Assembly: GCF_024169245.1 (NCBI RefSeq)
Contig: NZ_JALJWP010000001.1
Coordinates: 2,977,501 to 3,041,500 of the forward strand
Direction of reading: 5' to 3'
Origin: Pseudomonas koreensis
GTDB lineage: Bacteria > Pseudomonadota > Gammaproteobacteria > Pseudomonadales > Pseudomonadaceae
Length of the DNA: 64,000 nucleotides
The notes below the pieces were generated by a model. The model worked only from the letters and a program-made list of their open reading frames with translations, did not search any database and had not been told where the DNA came from. Below are positions 26,785-34,864 of the stretch, one piece after another. The position numbers and the translations under genes were made by a program. Numbering within the stretch: position 1 is the first letter of the stretch; the number at the start of each line of letters is the position of its first letter.

Positions 26785-27941
26785 TTCCTTACGGTCGGCA
26801 GAGCCTTGATCAGGCGGACATCGACGCGGTGGTCGAGGTTCTGCAATCGGACTGGCTGACCCAGGGGCCGACCATCGAGCGTTTCGAGCAGGCCATGGCC
26901 GAGCGCTGTCAGGCGGATTTTGCCGTGGCGGTGTGCAATGCCACGGCGGCACTGCACATTGCCTGTCTGGCGGCGGGCCTGGGGCCGGGCGATCGCTTGT
27001 GGACTTCGCCAAACACCTTTCTCGCCTCGGCCAATTGCGGGCGTTATTGCGGCGCTGACGTTGATTTCGTCGACATCGATCCGCTGACCTGGAACCTTGA
27101 TACGTTCGCGCTTGAAGCGAAGCTCGAACGGGCCGAGCGCGACGGCACGGTGCCGAAAGTCCTCGTCGCCGTAGCCTTCTCCGGGCAGAGCTGTGACCTG
27201 CGCAAGATTGCCGATCTGGCGGTGCGCTACAACTTCACCGTGATCGAAGACGCCTCCCACGCAGTGGGCGCGAGCTACGCCGGCCGTCCGGTCGGTTGTG
27301 GTGAGTTTGCGGCGATGACGGTGTTCAGTTTTCACCCGGTGAAAATCATTACCAGCGCCGAAGGCGGCATGGTCCTGACCAATCGCCCGGCGCTGGCCGA
27401 ACGTCTTCGACGCCTGCGCAGCCATGGCATGACCCGCGATGCAGAGCAGATGACCGAGCCCAGTCACGGGCCGTGGTATTACCAGCAAGTCGAGCTCGGT
27501 TTCAATTATCGGATCACCGATCTGCAAGCGGCGCTGGGTCTGTCGCAGCTGCGCAAGCTCGACGAATTTGTCGCCCGGCGCCGCGAACTCGCAGCGCGTT
27601 ACGATCAGTTGCTCGCCTACCTGCCGCTGACCTTGCCGAGTGCGCAGCCAGAAGCCGAATCAGCGTGGCACCTTTACGTGGTGCGTTTGCAGACCGAGCG
27701 CTGCAGCCTCAGTCATCGCCAGGTGTTCGAAGGTTTGCGCAGCGCCGGCATCGGCGTCAATCTGCACTACATTCCCGTGCACTTGCAGCCGTACTATCGT
27801 GACCTGGGGTTTGCCGAAGGCGACTTCCCCGAGGCGGAGCGCTATTACGCCGAGGCGATCAGCTTGCCGCTGTTCCCCTTGCTGACTGATGAGCAGCAGG
27901 ATCATGTAGTCGAGCAACTGCGCCGACTGACCGAAGAATGA
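26781..27941 (+). CDS. pseC: UDP-4-amino-4,6-dideoxy-AltNAc transaminase, pseudaminate step 2
   Basis: PseC is a pyridoxal phosphate aminotransferase of the DegT family that aminates C-4 of the PseB product. The 386 residues contain MIPYGRQSLDQADIDAVVEV, LTQGPTIERFE, IEDASHAVGASYAGRPVG and the PLP lysine in FSFHPVKIITSAEGGM (near residue 190). NYRITDLQAALGLSQL and GVNLHYIPVHLQPYYR are also family signatures. The ATG overlaps the pseB stop codon. Confidence 0.96.
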   Translation: MIPYGRQSLDQADIDAVVEVLQSDWLTQGPTIERFEQAMAERCQADFAVAVCNATAALHIACLAAGLGPGDRLWTSPNTFLASANCGRYCGADVDFVDIDPLTWNLDTFALEAKLERAERDGTVPKVLVAVAFSGQSCDLRKIADLAVRYNFTVIEDASHAVGASYAGRPVGCGEFAAMTVFSFHPVKIITSAEGGMVLTNRPALAERLRRLRSHGMTRDAEQMTEPSHGPWYYQQVELGFNYRITDLQAALGLSQLRKLDEFVARRRELAARYDQLLAYLPLTLPSAQPEAESAWHLYVVRLQTERCSLSHRQVFEGLRSAGIGVNLHYIPVHLQPYYRDLGFAEGDFPEAERYYAEAISLPLFPLLTDEQQDHVVEQLRRLTEE

Positions 27942-27968
27942 CCGCTGCGGCGGTAGACGAGACTGTGT

Positions 27969-28589
27969 ATGCGCGATCTGAGCGAGCAGGAAAGATTCTG
28001 GCAGGGTGAGTTCGGCAATCAGTACGTTGAGCGCAATGTCGGCCAGGCGCTGGTGGCGGGCAATCTAGGGTTTTTCGCCAAGGCGCTGAGCCGTGCGGGT
28101 CGCGTCGACAGTCTGCTGGAACTGGGTACCAACGCCGGCAACAATTTGCAGGCATTGCGTCAGTTATTGCCGCGTTGCGAACTGTTCGGTGTCGAGATCA
28201 ACGAAAGCGCGTGCGCGCAGGCGCAGGCGCTGGACATTGCGCAAATCTGGCACGGCTCGTTGTTCGATTTTCCTGCCGAGCGCCGCTACGATCTGACACT
28301 GAGCAAAGGCGTGCTGATCCATCTGGCTCCCGAGCTGTTACCGCGCGCTTATGCGCAGATGTACGAGCTGAGCCAGCGCTACATCCTGATCGCCGAGTAC
28401 TACAATCCGGCACCGATGGAAATCGCTTACCGCGGTAACAACGGCAAGCTGTTCAAGCGCGATTTTGCCGGGGAAATGCTTGATCGCTATGCCGATTTGC
28501 AACTGCTCGACTATGGCTTCGTCTATCACCGTGATCGGCAGTTTCCGGCCGATGACATCACCTGGTTCCTGTTGGAAAAACGCTCTTGA
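27969..28589 (+). CDS. Pseudaminic acid biosynthesis-associated methylase
   Basis: This is a class I SAM methyltransferase of 206 residues. The SAM loop is LLELGTNAGNNLQAL near residue 45, with LFGVEINESAC after it and TLSKGVLIHLAPELLPRAY in the acceptor region. The order pseB-pseC-methylase-pseF and the openings RDLSEQERFWQGEFGNQYVERN and AEYYNPAP match the methylase family that accompanies pse genes in several genera. Its substrate is not established as far as I know; it may O- or N-methylate a pseudaminate intermediate or final sugar. It lies 27 bp after pseC and overlaps pseF. Confidence 0.83.
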   Translation: MRDLSEQERFWQGEFGNQYVERNVGQALVAGNLGFFAKALSRAGRVDSLLELGTNAGNNLQALRQLLPRCELFGVEINESACAQAQALDIAQIWHGSLFDFPAERRYDLTLSKGVLIHLAPELLPRAYAQMYELSQRYILIAEYYNPAPMEIAYRGNNGKLFKRDFAGEMLDRYADLQLLDYGFVYHRDRQFPADDITWFLLEKRS

Positions 28590-29281
28590 GCAACGTCGCA
28601 ATCATCCCTGCCCGTGGCGGCAGCAAGCGAATTCCGCGCAAGAATCTCTTGCCGTTCGCGGGCGTGCCGATGATTGTCCGCTCGATCCGCACAGCGCTGG
28701 ATTCAGGTTTGTTCGAGCAGGTCGTGGTCAGCACCGACGATGCCGAGATTGCCGACATCGCGAGGGCGCACGGTGCGCAGGTACCGTTCATGCGCCCGGC
28801 CGATCTGGCCGATGATTACACCGGCACTGCGGCGGTCATCGTGCACGCACTGCAGCATTTGCCGTCCTTCGATTTCGCTTGCTGCATTTACGCCACTGCG
28901 CCGCTGTTGCAGGCGCGTTATCTGCGTCAGGGTTTGGAGTTGCTGGAGCGGCATCCGCATCGATCATTTGCGTTCTCGGTTTGCGATTTCGCGTTTCCGG
29001 TACAGCGTGCACTCACAGTCGATGGGGACGGCGCCTTGACGGCGTTGTATCCCGAGTTTCGCAATACTCGTTCGCAGGACTTGCCCGAGGCGTTTCAGGA
29101 CGCCGGGCAGTTTTATTGGGGGCGCAGCGAGGCGTGGATGCGCGGTGATGTGCTGTATTCCCCAGCCAGCCTGCCGGTGATTCTGCCGCGATATCTGGTC
29201 CAGGACATCGACACCCCCGAAGACTGGCAACGCGCCGAATACCTTTACGCCGCGCTCAAGGCCGGCGGAGAACTGCAATGA
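28586..29281 (+). CDS. pseF: CMP-pseudaminic acid cytidylyltransferase
   Basis: PseF activates pseudaminic acid with CTP, the last cytosolic step. The 231 residues start SNVAIIPARGGSKRIPRKN, the CMP-sugar synthetase signature. VVVSTDDAEIADIARAHGAQ and FMRPADLADDYTGTAAVI follow, and the C-terminal LPRYLVQDIDTPEDWQRAEYL is typical. The apparent start is TTG 28586, overlapping the methylase stop (TTGA), with GGAAA upstream. Confidence 0.94.
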   Translation: MSNVAIIPARGGSKRIPRKNLLPFAGVPMIVRSIRTALDSGLFEQVVVSTDDAEIADIARAHGAQVPFMRPADLADDYTGTAAVIVHALQHLPSFDFACCIYATAPLLQARYLRQGLELLERHPHRSFAFSVCDFAFPVQRALTVDGDGALTALYPEFRNTRSQDLPEAFQDAGQFYWGRSEAWMRGDVLYSPASLPVILPRYLVQDIDTPEDWQRAEYLYAALKAGGELQ

Positions 29282-30783
29282 GAGTGCTGATCCGGGCCGA
29301 CGCTTCGCCGACCATCGGCAGCGGCCATATCGCCCGCTGCCTGACGCTGGCGCGGGTGCTGCGCCGGCAGGGCAGTCATGTCGCGTTTGCCTGTCGGCGG
29401 TTGCCGGGGCATCGACTCGAAGCCTTGAATGCCGAAGGCTTCGAGACCTTCGCGCTGCCCGAGCGCTATCGTGATGAAGACCCGCTGCAGGCCATCGAAT
29501 CGATGTTGCCGTGGCAGTTCGACATTGATGCACTGGGCCTGCTGCTGGACGGGCAGGCACCGTTCGACTGGATCATCGTCGACCATTACGGCCTCGATCA
29601 TCACTGGCAAACCGCTGCCCGGCGCTGGGCGCATCGAATCGCCGCCGTGGATGATCTGGCCACGCGGCGCTACAGCGTCGATCTGCTGCTCAATCAGAAC
29701 CTGTCCGGCTTAAGTGCAAACTACGCGCCGCTGCTGCCGCCGGGCTGTCGCACCTTGCTCGGCCCGCGCTACGCCATGCTCCGTGAAGAATTCAACTGCG
29801 AAGCCATCGAGATCAAACCGAAGGCGCGGCGGGTGCTGGTGAATTTCGGCGGTTTCGACGCGGCGATGCAGACTCATCACGCGATGTTGGCGCTGGCTGA
29901 TTTCACTGAGTTGCAGGTTGATTTCGTCGCGGGCGCCGACAACCCGGCGTGGGCGCAGATGCAGGCCTTGGCCGAGACACGGCCGAACTGGCGCCTGCAC
30001 AGTTTCGTCAGCGATTTCCATCAACGCATGACTGAAGCCGATCTGTTTATCGGCGCCGGCGGCGGCACCAGTTGGGAGCGTGCGGCGCTCGGCTTGCCGA
30101 CCATCTGCATCGCTGTGGCGAACAATCAGCAGGCCAACGGTGAAGTCATGGCGGCGGCCGGCGCGCATGTGTTCATGGGTGCGCGCGAGCAGGTCAGCGT
30201 CGAGCAACTGCGCGATGCGGTAGGTTTTGTGATGGACAATCACTTTCTGCGCCAGAGCCTCGCCGAGCGCTCGCGGCAACTGGTCGACGGACGCGGGGCC
30301 GAACGCGTGGCGGCGGCGCTGGCCGGCGCGGTACTGAAACTGCGCCCGGCGACGCTGGACGATGCGCAGTTGCTGTTCGATGGGCGCAATGCCGAGCCGG
30401 TGCGGCACTGGTCGCTGGAATCCGGCGTGATCGATTGGGCGCAGCATCTGAACTGGTTGATGGCAAGTTTGCGCAATCCGCAGCGGCTGCTGTTGATCGC
30501 CGAGGCGGATGACGGCCCGGTCGGGGTGCTGCGCTACGACTTGCGCGGATTCGAAGCGGAAGTGTCGATCTATCTGCTGGAAGGGCGTTTCGGCCTCGGT
30601 TGGGGCAGGGCGGTGCTCAGCCGGGGCGAGGCGTTTGTCGCTGCGCACTGGCCGCAATTGACGCGCATCAATGCCCGGGTCATGCCCGCCAATCAGTCTT
30701 CATTGAAAGTCTTCCGCGACGCCGGGTTCATCCAGGAAATCTGCGCGTTCAGCCGTGTTTTGAAGGATCACTCGCATGCCTAG
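29278..30783 (+). CDS. pseG: Fused PseG hydrolase and GNAT acetyltransferase (PseH-like)
   Basis: Residues 1 to about 345 are PseG, a GT-B-fold hydrolase that removes UDP from UDP-2,4-diacetamido-2,4,6-trideoxy-beta-L-altropyranose. The catalytic His is in PTIGSGHIARCLTLARVLRR, and GAGGGTSWERAALGLPTICI is the nucleotide site. Residues about 353-501 (LKLRPATLDDAQLLFDGRNA, RVMPANQSSLKVFRDAGF) are a GNAT acetyltransferase that probably supplies the PseH step, N-acetylation of C-4, which has no separate gene here. At 501 residues it is clearly longer than stand-alone PseG (about 275-340). The ATG overlaps the pseF stop. Confidence 0.92.
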   Translation: MRVLIRADASPTIGSGHIARCLTLARVLRRQGSHVAFACRRLPGHRLEALNAEGFETFALPERYRDEDPLQAIESMLPWQFDIDALGLLLDGQAPFDWIIVDHYGLDHHWQTAARRWAHRIAAVDDLATRRYSVDLLLNQNLSGLSANYAPLLPPGCRTLLGPRYAMLREEFNCEAIEIKPKARRVLVNFGGFDAAMQTHHAMLALADFTELQVDFVAGADNPAWAQMQALAETRPNWRLHSFVSDFHQRMTEADLFIGAGGGTSWERAALGLPTICIAVANNQQANGEVMAAAGAHVFMGAREQVSVEQLRDAVGFVMDNHFLRQSLAERSRQLVDGRGAERVAAALAGAVLKLRPATLDDAQLLFDGRNAEPVRHWSLESGVIDWAQHLNWLMASLRNPQRLLLIAEADDGPVGVLRYDLRGFEAEVSIYLLEGRFGLGWGRAVLSRGEAFVAAHWPQLTRINARVMPANQSSLKVFRDAGFIQEICAFSRVLKDHSHA

Positions 30784-31828
30784 TTTCAAGATTGGCCACC
30801 ACAGCATCGGTGCCGACGCGCCGCCGTTCATCATTGCCGAGATGAGTGGCAACCATAACCAGTCCCTCGACGTCGCCCTGCAAATCGTCGAGGCTGCTGC
30901 GAAGGCTGGTGCGCATGCCTTGAAGCTGCAAACCTACACCGCCGAAACCATGACCCTGGATTTGGCTGAAGGTGAATTCTTCATCAAGGATCCGGGCAGT
31001 CTGTGGGCCGGCACGTCGCTCTACGATCTCTACGAAAAAGCCCACACGCCGTGGGAATGGCACGCGCCGATTTTTGCTCGAGCCAAGGAGTTGGGGATGC
31101 TCGCGTTCTCGACGCCGTTCGACGACAGCGCGGTGGATTTTCTCGAAAGCCTCGAGGTGCCGGCGTACAAGATCGCCAGTTTTGAAAACACCGATCTGCC
31201 GTTGATCCGCCGGGTCGCCGCCACCGGTAAACCGCTCATCATCTCCACCGGCATGGCCAGCATCGCCGAACTGGATGAAACCGTGCGCGCCGCACGCGAG
31301 GCCGGCTGCAAGGATCTGGTCCTGCTCAAGTGCACCAGCACTTATCCGGCAACACCACTCAACAGCAACGTGCGCACGATCCCGCATCTGCGTGAGTTGT
31401 TTGGCTGCGAGGTCGGGCTGTCGGACCACTCGATGGGCGTTGGCGTATCGGTGGCGGCGGTGGCGCTGGGCGCGACGGTGGTGGAAAAGCACTTCACCCT
31501 CGATCGTTCGGCCGGTGGCGTCGACGCGAGCTTTTCCCTGGAACTGGCGGAACTGGCCAGTCTGGTCGTCGAAACCGAACGTGCCTGGCAAGCCATGGGG
31601 CAGGTGCATTACGGCGTGACCGAGGCGGAGCGCAAGTCGCTGGTCTATCGCCGTTCGCTGTACGTCACCGCAGACATGGCTGCCGGTGAAGCCTTTACCG
31701 GGGACAATCTGCGCGCCATTCGTCCCGGTCTCGGTCTGCCGCCCAAGCACACCGATGCCGTTCTCGGACGCCGCGCGCGCACCGCGATCAAGCGTGGTAC
31801 GCCACTGGATTGGTCGCTGATCGAATAA
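30776..31828 (+). CDS. pseI: Pseudaminic acid synthase
   Basis: PseI condenses the 2,4-diacetamido hexose released by PseG with phosphoenolpyruvate to form pseudaminic acid. The 350 residues have the NeuB-type barrel (PPFIIAEMSGNHNQSLDVAL, HALKLQTYTAETMTLD, LSDHSMGVGVSVAAVALGA) and a C-terminal SAF domain (about 290-350, YVTADMAAGEAFTGDNLRA). The start overlaps the end of pseG by eight bases. It closes the 17712-31828 operon. No obvious terminator follows within the 227 bp before the next gene. Confidence 0.96.
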   Translation: MPSFKIGHHSIGADAPPFIIAEMSGNHNQSLDVALQIVEAAAKAGAHALKLQTYTAETMTLDLAEGEFFIKDPGSLWAGTSLYDLYEKAHTPWEWHAPIFARAKELGMLAFSTPFDDSAVDFLESLEVPAYKIASFENTDLPLIRRVAATGKPLIISTGMASIAELDETVRAAREAGCKDLVLLKCTSTYPATPLNSNVRTIPHLRELFGCEVGLSDHSMGVGVSVAAVALGATVVEKHFTLDRSAGGVDASFSLELAELASLVVETERAWQAMGQVHYGVTEAERKSLVYRRSLYVTADMAAGEAFTGDNLRAIRPGLGLPPKHTDAVLGRRARTAIKRGTPLDWSLIE

Positions 31829-32055
31829 GCCAATCTGCCATCGATTCGGCAAAATAGCGTGACCTGCGAGTCATAACGCGCATCTTCACTGTATTGTATT
31901 GACCGGGGAGATGGCGCCTGGCCCGTTTTGCGGTTCCAGTGATAGCCCTTTGCGCTTCCCGTGGCTGCCCGTCGTGGCGGCCGTTTTCTGTTTGTCGGCG
32001 CCCCTCGAATCCTTGCGAGCGGTGGTTTTGGGCTGTTTTTTATTGGGAAGCCGTA

Positions 32056-32982
32056 ATGATTGGCATAAAAAGCATTGCGAGCTACGTTCCTGTAGCCGGC
32101 GTGGACAATTACGCACAAGGTGCAAAATTCGAGAAGGATGAAGAATTCATCCTTGGCAAGATCGGTTCGGCATTCCTGCCGCGCAAAGACGCTGAGCAGG
32201 AAACCTCCGATCTGTGCGTGGAAGCGGCCAATGCGCTGTTTGCCAGCAACCCTGAACTGAAACGTGAATCGATCGATGCCTTGATTGTCGTCACCCAGAA
32301 CGGTGACGAAGAGGGCCTGCCGCACACTGCTGCCATCGTCCAGGACAAACTCGGCCTGCCGACCAATGTTGCAGCGTTCGACATTTCTTTGGGCTGCTCC
32401 GGTTACGTCTACGGCATCTACGCGATCAAGGGCTTCATGGAAGCCGCCGGCCTGAAGAACGGTCTGCTGATCACCGCTGACCCGTATTCGAAAATCGTTG
32501 ACCCGGAAGACCGCAACACCACCATGCTTTTCGGCGATGCCGCCACCGCCACGTGGATGGGCGAAAACCCGACCTGGGCGCTGGGCAAGGCCAAGTTCGG
32601 CACCGACGGTTCCGGCGCTCCGCACCTGAAAGTCAGCAACGGCGTGTTCTTCATGAACGGTCGTCAGGTCTTCAATTTCGCCCTGCTGAAAGTCCCGGCG
32701 CACTTGCATGAACTGCTTGACGATTCGGGGCTGAAAGCCGATGACATCGACGCATTCTGCATTCACCAGGGCAGTGCGGCGATTGTCGACGCCGTGGCGC
32801 GACGCTTCGAAGGCGAGCCGGAGAAATTCATCAAGGACATGGTCGAGACCGGCAACACCGTGTCGTCGAGCATTCCGCTGTTGCTGGAAAAACATGTGCT
32901 CGATTCCGACTGGCAGCGTGTCGCGCTAAGCGGCTTTGGCGTCGGCCTGTCGTGGGGCTCGGCGATCATCTATCGTCCGTAG
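32056..32982 (+). CDS. KAS III-like 3-oxoacyl-ACP synthase homologue
   Basis: The 308 residues resemble FabH. The catalytic triad is complete: Cys114 in SLGCSGYVYG, His237 in CIHQGSAAI and Asn267 in ETGNTVSSSIP. The C terminus GFGVGLSWGSAII also fits. I start at ATG 32056 (MIGIKSIASYVPV); an in-frame extension to 31939 looks untranslated. A FabH homologue sits in the flagellin glycosylation island of P. syringae too, as I recall. It may provide an acyl group for an N-acyl sugar, such as the hydroxybutyryl amide known there, or have a housekeeping-like role. The sequence does not decide. It has its own 227-bp upstream region, in which I see no certain promoter, and its own terminator. Confidence 0.88.
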   Translation: MIGIKSIASYVPVAGVDNYAQGAKFEKDEEFILGKIGSAFLPRKDAEQETSDLCVEAANALFASNPELKRESIDALIVVTQNGDEEGLPHTAAIVQDKLGLPTNVAAFDISLGCSGYVYGIYAIKGFMEAAGLKNGLLITADPYSKIVDPEDRNTTMLFGDAATATWMGENPTWALGKAKFGTDGSGAPHLKVSNGVFFMNGRQVFNFALLKVPAHLHELLDDSGLKADDIDAFCIHQGSAAIVDAVARRFEGEPEKFIKDMVETGNTVSSSIPLLLEKHVLDSDWQRVALSGFGVGLSWGSAIIYRP

Positions 32983-33005
32983 GTTCTAGGAAAAAGCACT
33001 GATAC

Positions 33006-33045
33006 AAAAATAGCGTTCAAGGTTAACCTTGGACGCTATTTTTTT
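33006..33045 (+). terminator. Strong Rho-independent terminator after the KAS III gene
   Basis: AAAATAGCGTTCAAGG, a TTAA loop and CCTTGGACGCTATTTT form a long, almost perfect stem ending in a T-run. It separates the glycan genes from the maf operon. Confidence 0.92.
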
Positions 33046-33069
33046 GCCCGAGAAGGAGCGCGAGGCGCC

Positions 33070-34359
33070 ATGAGCGAGTTTTTCCAGGCCAATGCCGAGG
33101 TGCTGCAATTGCGCTGGCCGGCGCTGTTCGAGCGTCTGATGGCTGAAGACAGCGCAGCTGTGCAGGCTGAACTCGTGCAGGGGCTGGGTTCGACGTTGAG
33201 CGTTGACGGCATTCAGCTCACCAGTCGCCATAACCGGCTGCATGAGGCGCAGATTCAGGCGGCAAGCCTGCCGGAAAAACCGCAACTCCATGTTTATGGC
33301 ACCGGCCTCGGCGACTTGCCCGGCGTGCTGCTCGAGCGTGCAGGGCTCGAGCGCCTCTACGTGCACATCCTCAATAGCGCGCTGTTCGCGCTGGTACTGC
33401 AACTGCTCGATCAGCGCCAGTGGCTGCAGGATCCCCGGGTCGAACTGTTTTACGCCGGTGATCACCCGGACTTCTTCACGCCATTCTTTGCCTTGCCGGC
33501 CGAGATGCTGCTGGCCGACGACTTCAATGCGAAGATCCGCGACCGCCTGATCAATGAAGTCCATCTGACGTTCAACAACCGCGATTTCGATCCGCAGTCG
33601 CCGGAGATTCAACAGCGCTTGCAGGAGTGTCTGCCAGTGTTGCTCGGCGATGCTGATGTGGCGCAGCTGTTCGGCACTTGCACCGGTCGGGACGTTTACG
33701 TGATCGCCACGGGGCCGACGCTGGAGCAGCATTTCGAACGTCTGGCAGCGATCCGTCAGTGCGCACAACGACCGCTGTTCATCTGTGTTGATACGGCCTA
33801 CCGGCCATTGCGCGAGCACGGCATCGTGCCTGACGTCGTGGTGAGCATCGATCAGCGCATCGGTTTCCGGCATCTGCCCTTCGAGGCCTCCGACGGCATT
33901 ACGCTGGTGTACCTGCCGATGAGCGACCCGCAGGTATTGAAGGCATGGAAGGGTAGGCGCTATGGCGGTTATTCGGCGAGCCCGATGTACGCCGAGTTGA
34001 AAGAACAGTATCCGCGCGGTGAGCTGCACGTCGGCGGCAGCGTGATTCATCCGGCGGTGGATCTCGCGGTAAAAATGGGCACGAGTCGAATCACACTGTT
34101 TGGCGCTGACTTCGCCTTCCCGATGAACAAGACCCACGCCGGTTGGGGCGATGGCGATCTGGGCCCGCCGGTGGCCCAGGCGCGGCACTGGGTGCGCGAT
34201 GGTCACGGTCAGCGCGTCAGCACCCAGCTGAATTTTCGCGGTTATCTGTGCGTACTGGAGCGTTACATCGCCGCCAACCCACAGGTCGAGTTTCTCAACA
34301 GCAGCCGCGCCGGTGCGCTGATCGCCGGAACCGCTTTCAATCAGGAGTTCGTGCAATGA
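33070..34359 (+). CDS. Motility accessory factor (Maf), DUF115 flagellin glycosyltransferase
   Basis: Maf proteins move pseudaminic or legionaminic acid from the CMP-sugar to Ser/Thr of flagellin before export. The 429 residues contain the DUF115 core: RDVYVIATGPTLEQHFERLA (about 213-232), the PLFICVDTAYRPLREHGIVPD block, VVVSIDQRIGF and ITLFGADFAFPMNKTHA. The complete Pse pathway just upstream and fliC just downstream make CMP-pseudaminate the expected donor. It follows a strong terminator by 25 bp and has GAAGGAG before the ATG. It overlaps the next small gene by four bases. Confidence 0.88.
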   Translation: MSEFFQANAEVLQLRWPALFERLMAEDSAAVQAELVQGLGSTLSVDGIQLTSRHNRLHEAQIQAASLPEKPQLHVYGTGLGDLPGVLLERAGLERLYVHILNSALFALVLQLLDQRQWLQDPRVELFYAGDHPDFFTPFFALPAEMLLADDFNAKIRDRLINEVHLTFNNRDFDPQSPEIQQRLQECLPVLLGDADVAQLFGTCTGRDVYVIATGPTLEQHFERLAAIRQCAQRPLFICVDTAYRPLREHGIVPDVVVSIDQRIGFRHLPFEASDGITLVYLPMSDPQVLKAWKGRRYGGYSASPMYAELKEQYPRGELHVGGSVIHPAVDLAVKMGTSRITLFGADFAFPMNKTHAGWGDGDLGPPVAQARHWVRDGHGQRVSTQLNFRGYLCVLERYIAANPQVEFLNSSRAGALIAGTAFNQEFVQ

Positions 34360-34622
34360 GTACGCTGAGTCAGAGTCTGGATCAGTGTCGTCAGTGCGCA
34401 GCTTTGTTTCGTCTGGGGCGTGACGTCGAGGCGGCGCTGACGATGGTCGATGTGTTCGAACAGGCCCAGCAAAGTCTGGCGTCTGCCTCATTGGAAATCC
34501 AGCAAGCGTGGGCACAGGTGCTCACGCAGATGCTCGATTGCCAGGAACGCCAGGACTGGTTGGGCCTGGCTGACTATATGGAATACGAGCTGGTTGAATT
34601 GCTCGAAGATGCCCGGCGCTGA
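34356..34622 (+). CDS. Small helical protein translationally coupled to Maf, unknown function
   Basis: The 88-residue protein starts at ATG 34356 within the Maf stop (ATGA) and would be co-translated with it. It is rich in Gln, Ala, Leu and acidic residues, predicted by eye to be all alpha-helical (SLDQCRQCAALFRLGRDVEA, ENDS with EYELVELLEDARR where the first word is mine, the rest sequence), with no membrane segment or signal peptide. Its size and position resemble flagellar chaperones of the FliS/FliT type, but I see no diagnostic motif. A role as a Maf or flagellin partner is inference from coupling alone. Confidence 0.75.
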   Translation: MSTLSQSLDQCRQCAALFRLGRDVEAALTMVDVFEQAQQSLASASLEIQQAWAQVLTQMLDCQERQDWLGLADYMEYELVELLEDARR

Positions 34623-34757
34623 AGCGCTCAATGGCGCTGGCCCGCGGCTCTGCGTTACAGGCGGTTTTATGACGTCATTTTTCCGCGCTGAATGTGCTGC
34701 TAAGTCTTTGTTTTCTCGGGGGTGGCGTGGTGATGGCAAAATTTTTTCAAAAAGCCC

Positions 34758-34784
34758 TCAAGCAACCTGCAAACCCGACGATAA
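34758..34784 (+). promoter_or_regulatory. Sigma-28 (FliA) promoter of fliC
   Basis: TCAAG at 34758-34762 and GACGATAA at 34777-34784 match the Pseudomonas FliA pattern TCAAG-N12-15-GCCGATAA with one mismatch in the -10 element. It predicts a fliC leader of roughly 70 nucleotides. Confidence 0.75.
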
Positions 34785-34864
34785 CTATTACGAAGGTTCT
34801 CTAGGCCATACCCGGCGGTTGCCAGGGCCGGAAGCCGCAGTACCCAACCAACGAGGAATTCGTC

